A stretch of DNA of 64,000 nt, taken from positions 264,179 to 328,178 of the forward strand of contig CAWJGF010000004.1 of the NCBI GenBank assembly GCA_963842335.1, written 5' to 3'. The translations under genes were made by a program, and so were the position numbers. The notes under the pieces are model-generated. The model saw only the letters and a list, made by a program, of their open reading frames with translations, did not search any database and was not told the DNA's origin. The stretch is from PALSA-600 sp963842335. GTDB taxonomy: Bacteria; Actinomycetota; Thermoleophilia; Gaiellales; Gaiellaceae. Below, in pieces: positions 6,889 to 15,813 of the stretch (position 1 is its first letter; each line of letters begins with the position of its first letter).

Positions 6889-9075
6889 CTACTTCGTGAA
6901 GATCGCCGCGGTCGTCGTGGCGAGCGTCACCGACGAGCCTGCAGCAGCGCCGGAGAGGGTCTTGAGCCCGGCGGGAAGCGACACGGTTGCCGACGACTGG
7001 CTCGGGTTCACGACGACGTAGCCGCCCGAGTAGTCGCGGACATAGGCACCGCCGACCTGGGTCATCGCACCGTTCGGTGTCCCGATCGAGGCCGTCCAGG
7101 CGGGATTCCACGGGTCGGTGGCATCTTCCGGGTTGTAGATGAAGCCACCGCTCGTGCCGTTCCAGACGAGGAGGAAGCTGGCCTTGCCGTAGGTCATGAC
7201 GGCCGTGCTCGACCCCGTCCCGTAGGTGAGGGCGATCGCAGCCTTCCCGGCGTTCTGGGCGGCCTTGATCACGTCGAGCTTGCCGAGCCAGTTGCCCATC
7301 CAGGACGTCGTGGGTGCGTTGAAGAAGAGCTGCGAGGTGTTGTTCGGGTTCTGCTCGAAGTACTCCGTCATCTCGGCGTCGGCGTACGGGGCGATCCGCG
7401 TCCACCAGGCATTGTTCGACGTGCCGCTGTCAGGCCCGTAGCAGTAGGCGTTCACCGCGACGTAGAGGCCCTTCGCGTGCATCGCCGGGGTGATGGAGGC
7501 CAGGAAGGCCGTCTGTGCGGTGGCCCAGGAGGCATCGGTCGGGTACTTCGCCGGCAGTGCACCGCCGGTGAGTCCGCCGAGCGAGCAGAGCACGTTGTCG
7601 ATGAAGACGCCGTCAGCATGATGGGCGAGCAGGAACGTCGAGACGTTGTCGACCCAGGCCTTCTGGAAGTTCGGGTCACCGACGTCCCCCATCCAGTCGC
7701 CGTACGACGGGGACTTCAGGTAGTTACCGGCGGAGTCCTTGAGGAGCCAGCCGTTCGCCAGCGCCTGCTTGTAGTTGACGCCGCTGATGCTCATTCCGAG
7801 ATCGGCGTTCGACGAGTCGACCACGTCGACTCCGCCCTTGTAGACGAGCGACGTTCCGGGCTGTGCGGCTGCGGCGTCGACATCGCCGTAGCCGACGAGG
7901 ACGTACCCGTAGCGGTTGTAACCGCTGCCGTTCGGATACGCGGTACCGAGACGGATGACGCCGATGCCGTTCGACGAGGTCGCCGGCGGAGCGGGCGGCG
8001 GCGGCGGCGGCGTGCTGTTCTGCACGGTCACGGTCTCGCTGCCGGACACGCTCGAGCCGTCACTGAAGGTCGCGCGTGCGGCCAGCGTGTGCGCCGCGTT
8101 CGAGAGCGTTGTCGTGTCGAGCGTGTTGCCGTCGCCGTTGTAGACGTACGGCGCCTGATACTCGGTGAAGCTCGCGCCGCCATCGATCGTGAAGGTGACC
8201 TGGGTCGGCGTGCCGTTCGCGACGGCTGCGGTGAACGGGATGCTGCCGCTGACGGTCGAGCCGGCGGCGGGAGCATTGACGCTCACGCTGGGGGTAGGCG
8301 CAGCGGGCGGAGGCGGGGGAGCCGGCAGCGGCGCGATGACGGCCGTCGCGGCGGAGGTCGCAGTGGCGGAGCCGCCCGCGTTCGATGCCGTGACGCTGAT
8401 CCTCATCCGTGCTCCGACATCGAGCACGGTCAGGGTGTAGGTCGGGAGAGCGCTGGTCGTGAACGGGCTGCAGGAGGCGCCCGTCGAATCACACCGGAGC
8501 CATTGATAGCTGTAGCCGGTCGGCGATCCGTTCCAGCTGCCTGTGGTGGAGCTCAGCTGGGCGTCCTGGGTGGTCGTGCCGGAGATCGTTGGGAGGGCAG
8601 TCGAGGCGGGAGGCGCGACCGGGGGAGGCGGAGGAGCGGGCGCAGGGGCAACCGGGCCGACCGCGAGTGAGGAGGCGGCGGCCTGGCCGCGATTGTTCTT
8701 CGCGGTCACGGTGACCTTGATCTTGGAGCCGACGTCCGCGGAGGTGAGGAGGTAGGACGTCTTGGTCGCGCCGGAGATCGAGGTGCAGGCGCTCGCGCCG
8801 CAGCGCGACCAGCCGTAGGTGAGGGTGGCGGTTTGCCCGGACCAGCTGCCCGTGGTCGTGGTGAGGGTCGAGCCCGCAGCTGCGGTGCCCGTGATCGAGG
8901 GGGCCGAAGTGTTGACGGGGGCGGAATAACTGGGGTGCTTTGCAGCTGCGAAGTAGATGTCTCCGCCTTCCATGGACGGCTTTGCGCCGGCCGAGGAGGC
9001 GGCAATCGAACTGCAGAGAGAGACGATGAAGAGAAGGGTTGCGATGCGGTTGAGATGTGTGCGGCGGCTTTTCAT
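6889..9075 (-). CDS. Secreted GHL15/GH114-like putative glycoside hydrolase C with three Ig-like domains
   Basis: 728 residues from the ATG at 9075, chosen because 'aagggag' precedes it and a signal peptide ('LLFIVSLCSSIAASSAGA') follows at once; the frame extends 28 codons further upstream without support. Order of parts: signal peptide (1-30); two Ig-like repeats with 'GSW' and 'W.RC' motifs (about 56-140 and 160-250); a third beta-sandwich (about 265-355); Pro-rich linkers between them; then a GHL15-like catalytic domain (about 375-728) with 'GVFIDNVLCS' and 'MTEYFEQNPNN'. The Ig repeats also occur in the protein at 46470-47300. They probably hold the enzyme at the cell surface or bind the polymer. 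Largest of the three paralogues. Confidence 0.78.
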   Translation of the reverse strand: MKSRRTHLNRIATLLFIVSLCSSIAASSAGAKPSMEGGDIYFAAAKHPSYSAPVNTSAPSITGTAAAGSTLTTTTGSWSGQTATLTYGWSRCGASACTSISGATKTSYLLTSADVGSKIKVTVTAKNNRGQAAASSLAVGPVAPAPAPPPPPVAPPASTALPTISGTTTQDAQLSSTTGSWNGSPTGYSYQWLRCDSTGASCSPFTTSALPTYTLTVLDVGARMRISVTASNAGGSATATSAATAVIAPLPAPPPPPAAPTPSVSVNAPAAGSTVSGSIPFTAAVANGTPTQVTFTIDGGASFTEYQAPYVYNGDGNTLDTTTLSNAAHTLAARATFSDGSSVSGSETVTVQNSTPPPPPPAPPATSSNGIGVIRLGTAYPNGSGYNRYGYVLVGYGDVDAAAAQPGTSLVYKGGVDVVDSSNADLGMSISGVNYKQALANGWLLKDSAGNYLKSPSYGDWMGDVGDPNFQKAWVDNVSTFLLAHHADGVFIDNVLCSLGGLTGGALPAKYPTDASWATAQTAFLASITPAMHAKGLYVAVNAYCYGPDSGTSNNAWWTRIAPYADAEMTEYFEQNPNNTSQLFFNAPTTSWMGNWLGKLDVIKAAQNAGKAAIALTYGTGSSTAVMTYGKASFLLVWNGTSGGFIYNPEDATDPWNPAWTASIGTPNGAMTQVGGAYVRDYSGGYVVVNPSQSSATVSLPAGLKTLSGAAAGSSVTLATTTAAIFTK

Positions 9076-9176
9076 ACTCCCTTCTTCGGCCGCGCCAGGG
9101 AGTTCGGTACCCCCCCAGCCGAGGGATCCGTGGTTGATGATTCGCAGTACTTCCACCACCCGTTCTGGGCCAAACG

Positions 9177-9192
9177 TCCCCCGTTAGGGGGA
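9177..9192 (-). promoter_or_regulatory. Perfect G/C palindrome upstream of hydrolase C
   Basis: TCCCCC-4-GGGGGA perfect inverted repeat about 100 bp upstream of the start of hydrolase C; on the minus strand TCCCCCTAACGGGGGA. It matches the palindrome before hydrolase A at 13 of 16 positions. Possible operator or leader hairpin shared by surface genes. Confidence 0.45.
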
Positions 9193-9242
9193 TTCAGGTA
9201 AATGGGGTGATTTCGGCGCGGGCGCAGAAGCCCGGCGTCGGT

Positions 9243-10079
9243 TCAGTTCGCGGCCGGTGAGGCGATCGTGAACTGCCCGCTCTTGAGCAGCGGGCCGAAA
9301 CGGGGCTGCAGGCGGGATCCGAGGCCCGGGTAGACGAACCAGAGATACGTGCCCGGGCTCAGTCGATACTGCTGGCCGCCATACGTCCAGCTCGAGGGAA
9401 CCTGCAGCCGCGGGGTGCTCGGCCAGGAGTCGAGAAGTCGCTTCCCGCCCCGCCAGAGGACGACGTCGAAGAACCGCGCAGTGGGCGAGGCCGGCCAGCG
9501 GAGCAGTGGCGTCTGGTGGAGCGGTGGCGTCTGGTGGAGCGGTGGCGTCTGGTGGTGGACCGGTGGCGTCTGGTGGTGGAGCGGTGGTGCCGGGCGGTGC
9601 GTCGCGGCCGCCTTGCGGGGCTTGGTCGCCGGCGCCTGACGTTGCGGGCTCGCAGCCTTCGCCGGCACGACGGTCGTGGCGGCGTGCCGGTGGGTTGGCT
9701 TCCCGGCGCGGCTGACCGCGGTCTTGCCGGCGACGCTCTTACTGACCACGCTCTTACTGACCACGGTCTTTCGCGCTCCGTCGACGCGTGCGGTCACGGT
9801 GCCGTCGCCGCGGGAACTGTTGATCACGAGCGCCGCCGGTATGCCGACGGCGAGGGCTGCAGCGAGAATCAGGCCGACCCGGCGTCTCCCTGTCTGCCGT
9901 CGTTTCGCAGCCGGAGGCGCGACGACGGCGCCGGCATCCCTCTCGACCACTTTCGGGGCGGCTGGGGTGAGCGCGTCCAGATCGATCGGGGGAAGCAACG
10001 AGCGCGCGTAATTCGCGAGCTCGGGATCGATGAGCGCGAGCTCGGGACTGATCGGTGGGTCGAGCTTCTCGAAATCCAT
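9243..10079 (-). CDS. Membrane-anchored His/Pro-repeat protein, hypothetical
   Basis: 278 residues from the ATG at 10079 ('MDFEKLDPPISPELAL'). The frame runs further upstream but would then overlap the divergent polymerase gene. Residues 1-68 are acidic and cytoplasmic; a transmembrane helix lies in 'VGLILAAALAVGIPAALVI' (about residues 70-88). Then comes a Lys/Ala/Thr-rich linker with 'VSKSVVSKS' repeats, a His/Pro/Gln repeat ('PPLHQTPPLHQTP') and a C-terminal domain of about 90 residues with 'FFDVVLWRGGKRLLDSWP' and 'LSPGTYLWFVYPG', which looks like an Ig/fibronectin-like beta fold. No enzyme motif is seen. It is divergent from the Wzy-like gene with 82 bp between starts. Function unknown; surface sensor or stalk is a guess. 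Confidence 0.6.
   Translation of the reverse strand: MDFEKLDPPISPELALIDPELANYARSLLPPIDLDALTPAAPKVVERDAGAVVAPPAAKRRQTGRRRVGLILAAALAVGIPAALVINSSRGDGTVTARVDGARKTVVSKSVVSKSVAGKTAVSRAGKPTHRHAATTVVPAKAASPQRQAPATKPRKAAATHRPAPPLHHQTPPVHHQTPPLHQTPPLHQTPLLRWPASPTARFFDVVLWRGGKRLLDSWPSTPRLQVPSSWTYGGQQYRLSPGTYLWFVYPGLGSRLQPRFGPLLKSGQFTIASPAAN
9505..9582 (-). repeat. In-frame tandem repeat (18/21-bp units)
   Basis: Four tandem units of 18, 18, 21 and 21 bp, each based on ggtggcgtctggtggagc. It codes on the minus strand for the His/Pro/Gln repeat of the gene above. Repeat number is likely to vary between strains through slippage. Confidence 0.85.
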
Positions 10080-10161
10080 CCGGCCGTCTTGGGCATCATG
10101 ATCCGACCATGTCTCTCGTGCAGCATCAGGCGTCACCGCGCTCGCCGGCCGAGGCAGGGTC

Positions 10162-11544
10162 GTGACCGCGTTCGGGCTGGGCCGCAGGCGCACCCTCCTC
10201 GTCGAGATCGTCGTGATCCCGTTGAGCCTGCTCGCCGCAGAGGCGATCGGGTCGAGTAACAAGATGGCGCTCTTGCCGGTCATCGCCGTGTGTGGCGTCG
10301 GATTGCTCCTTGTCGTCTTCAATGTCCCTCCGGAACGGGTTTTCCTCTTTTGGTTCTGCACGGCGCCATTCCTGCAATCGTCGGCTCGCCTCTCGTCGGC
10401 CGGTCACGCCCTCAGCCAGCTTCTGTACACACTGCCGCCGCTCTTCTTCCTGCTCTGGGCGGCCACAAATCGAACACGGCCGCTCCGGGCGACCCTGGTC
10501 GACGTGTTCCCGGCAGCGTTCCTCGTGCTCGCGCTCGTCTCGCTCGCGGCGACGCGGGTCGGCTCGACGCCGACGGTACGAGGCGTCCTGACCACGGTCG
10601 GGTTCGCGGTCGTCGCCTACTACTTCTGCGCGTTCGGGCCGGTCACCCCGCAATTCGCGGAGAAGTTGTTCGCCATTCTGCTCTGGACGGCCCTCGTGCT
10701 CGGGCTGATGGCTCTACTCGAGGCTGCGACCGGTTGGAACCTCTGGCACGACACCGCCTGGCAGCTGGGGACGACTCCGCGAGTCGTCGCGACGCTCGAC
10801 AATCCGGCGGTGCTCGGGACCTTCCTGGCGATCGCGGTCGGCATCGCGTTGATCGTGCTCTTCTGGGAAGGCCCGCGGAACCTCCGGAAGCCGGCGATCG
10901 CGGTGATCCTCGTCTCGCCCCCAGCGCTCGTCTTCACGTACACGCGGGGCCCGATCCTCGGGTTGCTCGCGGTTGCCGTCCCGCTTCTCCTCCTGCGGCG
11001 CTCGATCCGTGTGAAGAGCTTGATCGCACTTGCGATCGCCGGTCTCGTGCTGGTGTTTCTCTGGGGAAGCTTCGCCAGTTCGCAGGTCTACCAGCAGCGC
11101 GTCGCCGATTCCGCGACCGTGCAAACGCGCGTGATCATCCAGAACTGGTCGCTGAAGCTCGCGCGGCAAAAGCCGATCCTGGGCTGGGGCTACGGCTCGT
11201 TCGACCGGATCAAGAACACTGCGACAGATCTCGGCGGTACCGCGAACCAGGTCGCCCTGGGCCAGGGCAGCACGAGCCACGACACGTTCCTCACGATCCT
11301 CGTCGAGACGGGTGGCGTCGGGCTGCTCATCTTCCTCGCGCCGTGGCTCGTCATCGGCCGCAGGCTGCTCGCATTCGTGCGGGTCACGAGCCCGGACCGA
11401 TGGCTCGGTCTCGCCTACCTGACCACGTGTGCGGTCTTCCTCGTGAGCGCGGCGACGTTTGACATGCGTTTCTTCTCCTTCATCTCGGTGCTCCCGTGGA
11501 TTGCGCTCGGCTGCGGCCGCCGTCTGACCGCGCGCCTTCCTTGA
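10162..11544 (+). CDS. O-antigen ligase/polymerase (Wzy/WaaL-like) membrane protein
   Basis: 460 residues from a GTG start. It is an integral membrane protein with about eleven hydrophobic segments spread over its length and a large periplasmic-type loop near residues 310-380. That loop carries the family signature 'ILGWGYGSFDRI' and 'STSHDTFLTILVETGG'. Such proteins polymerise or ligate polyprenyl-linked oligosaccharide repeat units on the outer face of the membrane. It heads an operon with two glycosyltransferases: its TGA overlaps the next start (TTGA). A second protein of the same superfamily is encoded at 30266-32212. Polymerase and ligase cannot be told apart from sequence. Confidence 0.85.
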   Translation: MTAFGLGRRRTLLVEIVVIPLSLLAAEAIGSSNKMALLPVIAVCGVGLLLVVFNVPPERVFLFWFCTAPFLQSSARLSSAGHALSQLLYTLPPLFFLLWAATNRTRPLRATLVDVFPAAFLVLALVSLAATRVGSTPTVRGVLTTVGFAVVAYYFCAFGPVTPQFAEKLFAILLWTALVLGLMALLEAATGWNLWHDTAWQLGTTPRVVATLDNPAVLGTFLAIAVGIALIVLFWEGPRNLRKPAIAVILVSPPALVFTYTRGPILGLLAVAVPLLLLRRSIRVKSLIALAIAGLVLVFLWGSFASSQVYQQRVADSATVQTRVIIQNWSLKLARQKPILGWGYGSFDRIKNTATDLGGTANQVALGQGSTSHDTFLTILVETGGVGLLIFLAPWLVIGRRLLAFVRVTSPDRWLGLAYLTTCAVFLVSAATFDMRFFSFISVLPWIALGCGRRLTARLP

Positions 11545-12629
11545 CGCTTCGAGTAGCGATGGTCTCGAGCTATCCCCTGCCCGGCGCGACACCCGCCGGC
11601 GGCGTCGAGGTGAGCACGCAGAGACTCGTGGAAGCGCTCGCCGCCTCCGGCGCCGAGGTGACGGTGGTCGCCCCGGGTCGCACGTCGGACGCGACCGACG
11701 GACCTGTCCGCGTGATTCACGTCGACTTCGACCCGCGACTCGCGTTGCTGCGCCGGCTGCGGCCCTGGCGCGAGGCGGCGGGCCGGGTCCTGCGCGAGCT
11801 CGATGCCGACGTCGTCCACGGACAGGGTCTGCTGGCGGGCGGCTTGGCGGTCACCGACCTGCAGGGCCGACCGCGGATCGTGACCGCTCACGGCAGCCAT
11901 GCACAGGACACGCGCGGCTGGCGCCGCCGAGGACTCGGTGCCGAAGCGCGGATCGCGGTTGTCGAGCGCCTGGCGGCCGGGGTTGTCGCGCGCGCGGACG
12001 CCGTCATCTCGGTGCACCCCGATCCCGCCGTGAACCTGCCCAGCCACCCGCGTCGGTTCGTCTACATCCCGACGATCGTCGATCCGGTGTTCGCCGGCCC
12101 CGGCGGGACCGACCCCAGACCGGGCCGCGTTCTCTACTGCGGTGGTGCGCGCCGGATCAAGGGCTGGGACCTCCTTGCCGCGGCCTGGCAGGACGTTTCG
12201 GCAGTGCTGCCCGAAGCGACGCTGCACGTCGTCGGCTGGCCCGACGCGGAACCGGTCCCGCCGGCCTTTCGGTCAACCGAGGTTGCCCCCTGGCTGTCGG
12301 GAGCCGCACTTCGCGCGGCGTTCGCGCAAGCTACGGTCGTGGTCATCCCGTCGCGGTTCGAGGTGGCGCCCGTCACACTGCTCGACGCATGGACCGTCGG
12401 CGTGCCGGTGGTCGCGACGCGCGCCGGCGGGATCCCTGCGCTCGCGAGCGACGCGGCGGTGCTCGTCGCGCCCACCTCCGAGGCGATTGCCGAAGCGCTG
12501 ATCGGAGTGTTGAGCGGCGCGACTCCAACGACTTCGCTCGTGGCCGAAGGCTCGCGCCGGGCAGCGGCTGCGACGGCCGAGCGGGTCGCTGCCGCTCATC
12601 TAGGCCTGTACCGAGAGCTGATTCGCTGA
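11541..12629 (+). CDS. Glycosyltransferase family 4
   Basis: 362 residues starting at a TTG that overlaps the preceding stop (TTGA); an ATG at 11559 is an alternative. GT-B fold: the N-terminal half starts 'VAMVSSYPLPGATPAGGVE', the glycine-rich acceptor side. The C-terminal half holds the donor-binding site with 'RVLYCGGARRIKGWDLL' and 'FEVAPVTLLDAWTVGVPVV', the position of the retaining E-x7-E motif (here E...D). It transfers a sugar from a nucleotide donor to a growing lipid-linked glycan in the cytoplasm. Middle gene of the wzy-GT-GT operon. Confidence 0.88.
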   Translation: MTLRVAMVSSYPLPGATPAGGVEVSTQRLVEALAASGAEVTVVAPGRTSDATDGPVRVIHVDFDPRLALLRRLRPWREAAGRVLRELDADVVHGQGLLAGGLAVTDLQGRPRIVTAHGSHAQDTRGWRRRGLGAEARIAVVERLAAGVVARADAVISVHPDPAVNLPSHPRRFVYIPTIVDPVFAGPGGTDPRPGRVLYCGGARRIKGWDLLAAAWQDVSAVLPEATLHVVGWPDAEPVPPAFRSTEVAPWLSGAALRAAFAQATVVVIPSRFEVAPVTLLDAWTVGVPVVATRAGGIPALASDAAVLVAPTSEAIAEALIGVLSGATPTTSLVAEGSRRAAAATAERVAAAHLGLYRELIR

Positions 12630-13687
12630 GGGTCCTGTTCGTGACGACAGCGCTCGCGCGTGGGGGCGCGGAGCGGCAGTGGGCGGCGCTCCTGCCGCGC
12701 CTCGCGGCGCGCGGGGTCGAGCCGCGCTTGCTGACGCTCCAGGGTCGCGGCGACTTCTTCGACGAGATCGCGGCGACCGGCATCCCGGCTGTCTGCGCCG
12801 AGTTGCGCGGCCGCTCCGATGTCGCCGGGCTTCGCCGAGCGCTTCATCTGGCCGGGCCGCGCCCGGATGTCGTCGTCTCGCAAGGCGTCGACGCGCTCGT
12901 CGTCGGGCGACTGATCGCGTGGCGCGCTCGCGCCGCGCACGCGGTCGTCGAGCACGGAGGGGCCGGGCTGCAGCGACGGTTTCACCGCCGTGTGCTGACG
13001 CGCCTCGTCGCGCGGCGTGTTGATTCACTCGTTGCGGTCAGTCGCAGCCAATTGCCGGGCCTTCAGGCGCTCGGATACCCGGCGGCGCGAACGGTCGTCA
13101 TTTCCAACGGCGTCGAAAGCCCGACTCCGTCCCGCGACCGCGGCAAGGTGCGGGCCGAATTCGGTGTGGCGGCGGGCGAGTTCCTCGCGGTATTCGTCGG
13201 CGGGCTCAGGCCGCCCAAGCAGCCTGTCGCCTTCGTCGAAGCGGTCTCATCGGCGGGTGTTCGCGGGCTCGTCGTCGGCGACGGCCCTCTCCGGGAAGCC
13301 GTCGCCGCCGCGGTGGCAGAAGCCGACGGCCGGGTCGAGGCGGTCGGTGAGCGAACCGATGTGCCGGACCTCCTCCTTGCGGCCGACGTCGTCTGCCTCG
13401 TGAGCAACATCGAGGCGCTGCCGATGGTGGTGTTGGAGGCGATGAGCGCCGGCCGGCCGGTGCTCGCGAGCGACGTCGGCGGGATCGCCGAGGCTGTTGT
13501 GGAAGGCGAGACCGGCCTGCTCGTGCCGCGTGGCGACCGCGCCGCGCTCGTGGGCGCGTTGCGCTTGCTCTCTGGTGACGAAGCGCTGGCGCAGCGCCTC
13601 GGGGAAGCCGGCCGGATTCGCTATGAGACCCTGTTCTCGGCCGATCGGATGGCCGACGAGTACGTGAGCCTGCTGCAGCGGCTGTAG
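12626..13687 (+). CDS. Glycosyltransferase family 4
   Basis: 353 residues if translation starts at the CTG at 12626, which overlaps the preceding stop (CTGA) and gives the normal family start 'RVLFVTTALARGGAERQW'; the next in-frame GTG is at 12641. GT-B fold with 'NGVESPTPSRDRGK' in the linker, 'FVGGLRPPKQP' and the E-x7-E motif in 'NIEALPMVVLEAMSAGRPV', followed by 'EGETGLLVP'. These are donor nucleotide-sugar binding elements of retaining enzymes. It is the last gene of this operon and converges on the epimerase genes. Confidence 0.86.
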   Translation: MRVLFVTTALARGGAERQWAALLPRLAARGVEPRLLTLQGRGDFFDEIAATGIPAVCAELRGRSDVAGLRRALHLAGPRPDVVVSQGVDALVVGRLIAWRARAAHAVVEHGGAGLQRRFHRRVLTRLVARRVDSLVAVSRSQLPGLQALGYPAARTVVISNGVESPTPSRDRGKVRAEFGVAAGEFLAVFVGGLRPPKQPVAFVEAVSSAGVRGLVVGDGPLREAVAAAVAEADGRVEAVGERTDVPDLLLAADVVCLVSNIEALPMVVLEAMSAGRPVLASDVGGIAEAVVEGETGLLVPRGDRAALVGALRLLSGDEALAQRLGEAGRIRYETLFSADRMADEYVSLLQRL

Positions 13688-13696
13688 CTCAACTGC

Positions 13697-14749
13697 TTAG
13701 TGCGTGGACGGCCGCGGCGCGGCGGCCGGTTGCTGTGGGCGCAGATCGTCGCCCAGCAGCCCCTCGTCCAGGAGGTCGTCGATTCGCGCCAGTCGCGTGA
13801 AGCGCCGTTCGAACTGCTCCCGCGTCAGCCCGTGGGTGCGATACGCGTCGAGGAGCTCTTCTGCCCCGGCCGTCGCGGCCCACTCGCAGTGGAAATCCGG
13901 TAACGCCGCACGAAGCCGCCTAAAACTGACCCGGTAGGAACGGGCATCCGGGTCGGGCGCACCGAGGATCGCGACCGGCGCTCCGGTCACCTCACCCGCG
14001 ACTGCTGCCAGCTCGCTGACCCGGTAGTTCCCCTCGTCGCTTCCGACGTTGAAGGCCCGATCGTGAACCGCCTCGCGATCGGCGCCGAGTGTTGCCAGGA
14101 ACGCGCTTGCGACGTCACGCACGTGGACGAGAGGCCGCCACGGTGAGCCGTCACTCAGCACGCGTACCTCCCTATCGAGGAATGCGGAGGCGACGAGGTT
14201 GTTCAGGACGACATCGACGCGAAGCCTGGGCGAGAAGCCGTAGACGGTCGCGTTGCGAAGATAGACAGGGCTGAAATCATCGTCGGCGAGCCCGTGCAGA
14301 TCGTCTTCGACGCGGACCTTCGATGCGGCGTACGGCGTCGTCGGCCGCATTGGCGCTTCCTCGTCGACGGTCGCTCCGTCCTCGGTGACGCCGTACACGC
14401 TGCACGACGACGCGTAGAGAAAGCGCTTCACGCCGGCGTCGCGGGCGAGGCGCGCGAGTCGAATCGATGCTTCGTGGTTGATCTGCCAGGTGTGCTCGGG
14501 CGCCAGGTTGCCGAGCGGGTCGTTCGAGAGGGCCGCGAGATGCACGACAGCATCGACCCCCTGCAACTGCTCCGCGGTGGCGTCGCGGAGATCCAGCTGC
14601 GCAGTCGGGACCTGTACCGGTGCCGGCCCAAGGTCGCAGCCGCTGAACAGCCCACTGTCGAGCCCTGTCACCTCATGGCCCGCCGCCACGAAGCTGGGTG
14701 TGAGGACAGAGCCGATGTAGCCGAGGTTGCCGGTGACGAGAACCTTCAT
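13697..14749 (-). CDS. NAD-dependent sugar epimerase/dehydratase (extended SDR)
   Basis: 350 residues. Rossmann motif 'GNLGYIG' at residues 7-13, catalytic Ser in 'YASSCSVYG' and the YxxxK pair in 'PYAASK'. Conserved 'LRNATVYG' and 'HVRDVASAF' follow. Enzymes of this family act on nucleotide sugars (4-epimerase, 4,6-dehydratase or reductase). The exact substrate cannot be read here. It lies 6 bp downstream of a second SDR gene on the same strand, next to a cytidylyltransferase and a sugar C-methyltransferase, which suggests a deoxy or branched sugar. Confidence 0.85.
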   Translation of the reverse strand: MKVLVTGNLGYIGSVLTPSFVAAGHEVTGLDSGLFSGCDLGPAPVQVPTAQLDLRDATAEQLQGVDAVVHLAALSNDPLGNLAPEHTWQINHEASIRLARLARDAGVKRFLYASSCSVYGVTEDGATVDEEAPMRPTTPYAASKVRVEDDLHGLADDDFSPVYLRNATVYGFSPRLRVDVVLNNLVASAFLDREVRVLSDGSPWRPLVHVRDVASAFLATLGADREAVHDRAFNVGSDEGNYRVSELAAVAGEVTGAPVAILGAPDPDARSYRVSFRRLRAALPDFHCEWAATAGAEELLDAYRTHGLTREQFERRFTRLARIDDLLDEGLLGDDLRPQQPAAAPRPSTH

Positions 14750-14755
14750 CTCGCG

Positions 14756-15724
14756 CTATTCCAGCACATGAGGCTCAGACAGCCGGTGCCGACGATGCCA
14801 GGCGATCGTCGCGGCAAGGCCCTCGTGGAGCGCCGTCTGCGGCGCCCACCCAAGTAGCCGCTCTGTCTCCGCGACATCAGCGACGCGTGTTGGCTCGAGC
14901 GGCCGGTCGGGGAGGGCACCGACGATCGGCCGCGTCGCGGTGCCCACGAGCTCGCAGGCCTTCTCGACGAACTCGGCGGTACTGATCAGGCCCCCCGAGC
15001 CGAGGTCGACGGTGCGCCCCTCGACCCCGGCTGCCAGCGCCATCCGGGCGAGACCGTAGACGACATCGTCGACATAGACCCAGTCGATCAGCCGCGTTCC
15101 GCTCGTGATCTCGGGGGCCTCATCTCGGAGGAGGCTCTCGATCACGTACGGGACGAGCTTCGTCGGGTCCTGCTGGGCCGGTCCGTAGACCATGAAGACG
15201 CGCGCGATCGTCCCCGGAAAGTCGTAGAGAGCGTGGAACATCCGGACGTAGTCACTGGACGCCCACTTCGAGGCGGCGTAGGGAGCGCTCGGGATGCGGT
15301 CGGCCGAGCCGGCGTCGGGCTCGACCAGCGAGCCCGTGACGACGAAGCGCTCGCAGCCGGTCTCGGCCAACGCGCTCAAGAGGTTCACGGTCGTGTGCAG
15401 ATTGCTGTGAAACGTGGGGAGGACGTGCTCGAGCCCCGGGGCGCCCCAGACATGGCTCGCCAGGTGGAAGACGTAGCCAGGTCGCGTCGCTGCGAGCAGC
15501 TCGCGCGTCGCGATCGGGTCGGTGAGGTCGACCTGCCAGTGCCGTCCGGCCGACGCGGGGCCTTCGGCTCGCCGGCTCGCCGATTGCACGTCCCAACCCC
15601 GCGACTGGAGCAGATCACACAGCCGGCTCCCGATGAAACCTGCGCCGCCCGTCACGAGCGCAGGGCGGCCCGACCCGTGCTCGATGCCGGCTGTGTCGAA
15701 CGCGAACTCTCGTGCGGGCTGCAT
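14756..15724 (-). CDS. NAD-dependent sugar epimerase/dehydratase (extended SDR)
   Basis: 322 residues from the ATG at 15724, preceded by 'ggagag' at the right distance; an upstream start would overlap the divergent gene. 'VTGGAGFIGSRL' binds the cofactor and 'APYAASKWASS' holds the catalytic Tyr and Lys. The preceding Ser lies in 'VTGSLVEP', where most members have Ser-Ser. It is probably co-transcribed with the SDR gene 6 bp downstream. Together with the cytidylyltransferase at 18447-19226 these are candidates for the 4,6-dehydratase and reductase/epimerase steps of a CDP-sugar pathway; this is inferred from neighbours. Confidence 0.84.
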   Translation of the reverse strand: MQPAREFAFDTAGIEHGSGRPALVTGGAGFIGSRLCDLLQSRGWDVQSASRRAEGPASAGRHWQVDLTDPIATRELLAATRPGYVFHLASHVWGAPGLEHVLPTFHSNLHTTVNLLSALAETGCERFVVTGSLVEPDAGSADRIPSAPYAASKWASSDYVRMFHALYDFPGTIARVFMVYGPAQQDPTKLVPYVIESLLRDEAPEITSGTRLIDWVYVDDVVYGLARMALAAGVEGRTVDLGSGGLISTAEFVEKACELVGTATRPIVGALPDRPLEPTRVADVAETERLLGWAPQTALHEGLAATIAWHRRHRLSEPHVLE

Positions 15725-15813
15725 GGACTCTCCTTCGAGGCTTGACGACACCTTACTTCCGGCTACTGTCGGTTCATCGCTCAAGCTTCGACATACGACG
15801 ACGCCGCTCGCAC

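Noticed and set aside
9160..9215. A riboswitch in the leader of hydrolase C.
   Set aside because: Only a simple 6-bp palindrome is present; no known aptamer consensus could be recognised.
9505..9582. Regular 18/21-bp repeats that might suggest a CRISPR array.
   Set aside because: Units are contiguous without spacers and in frame in a His/Pro-rich protein; no cas genes are present.
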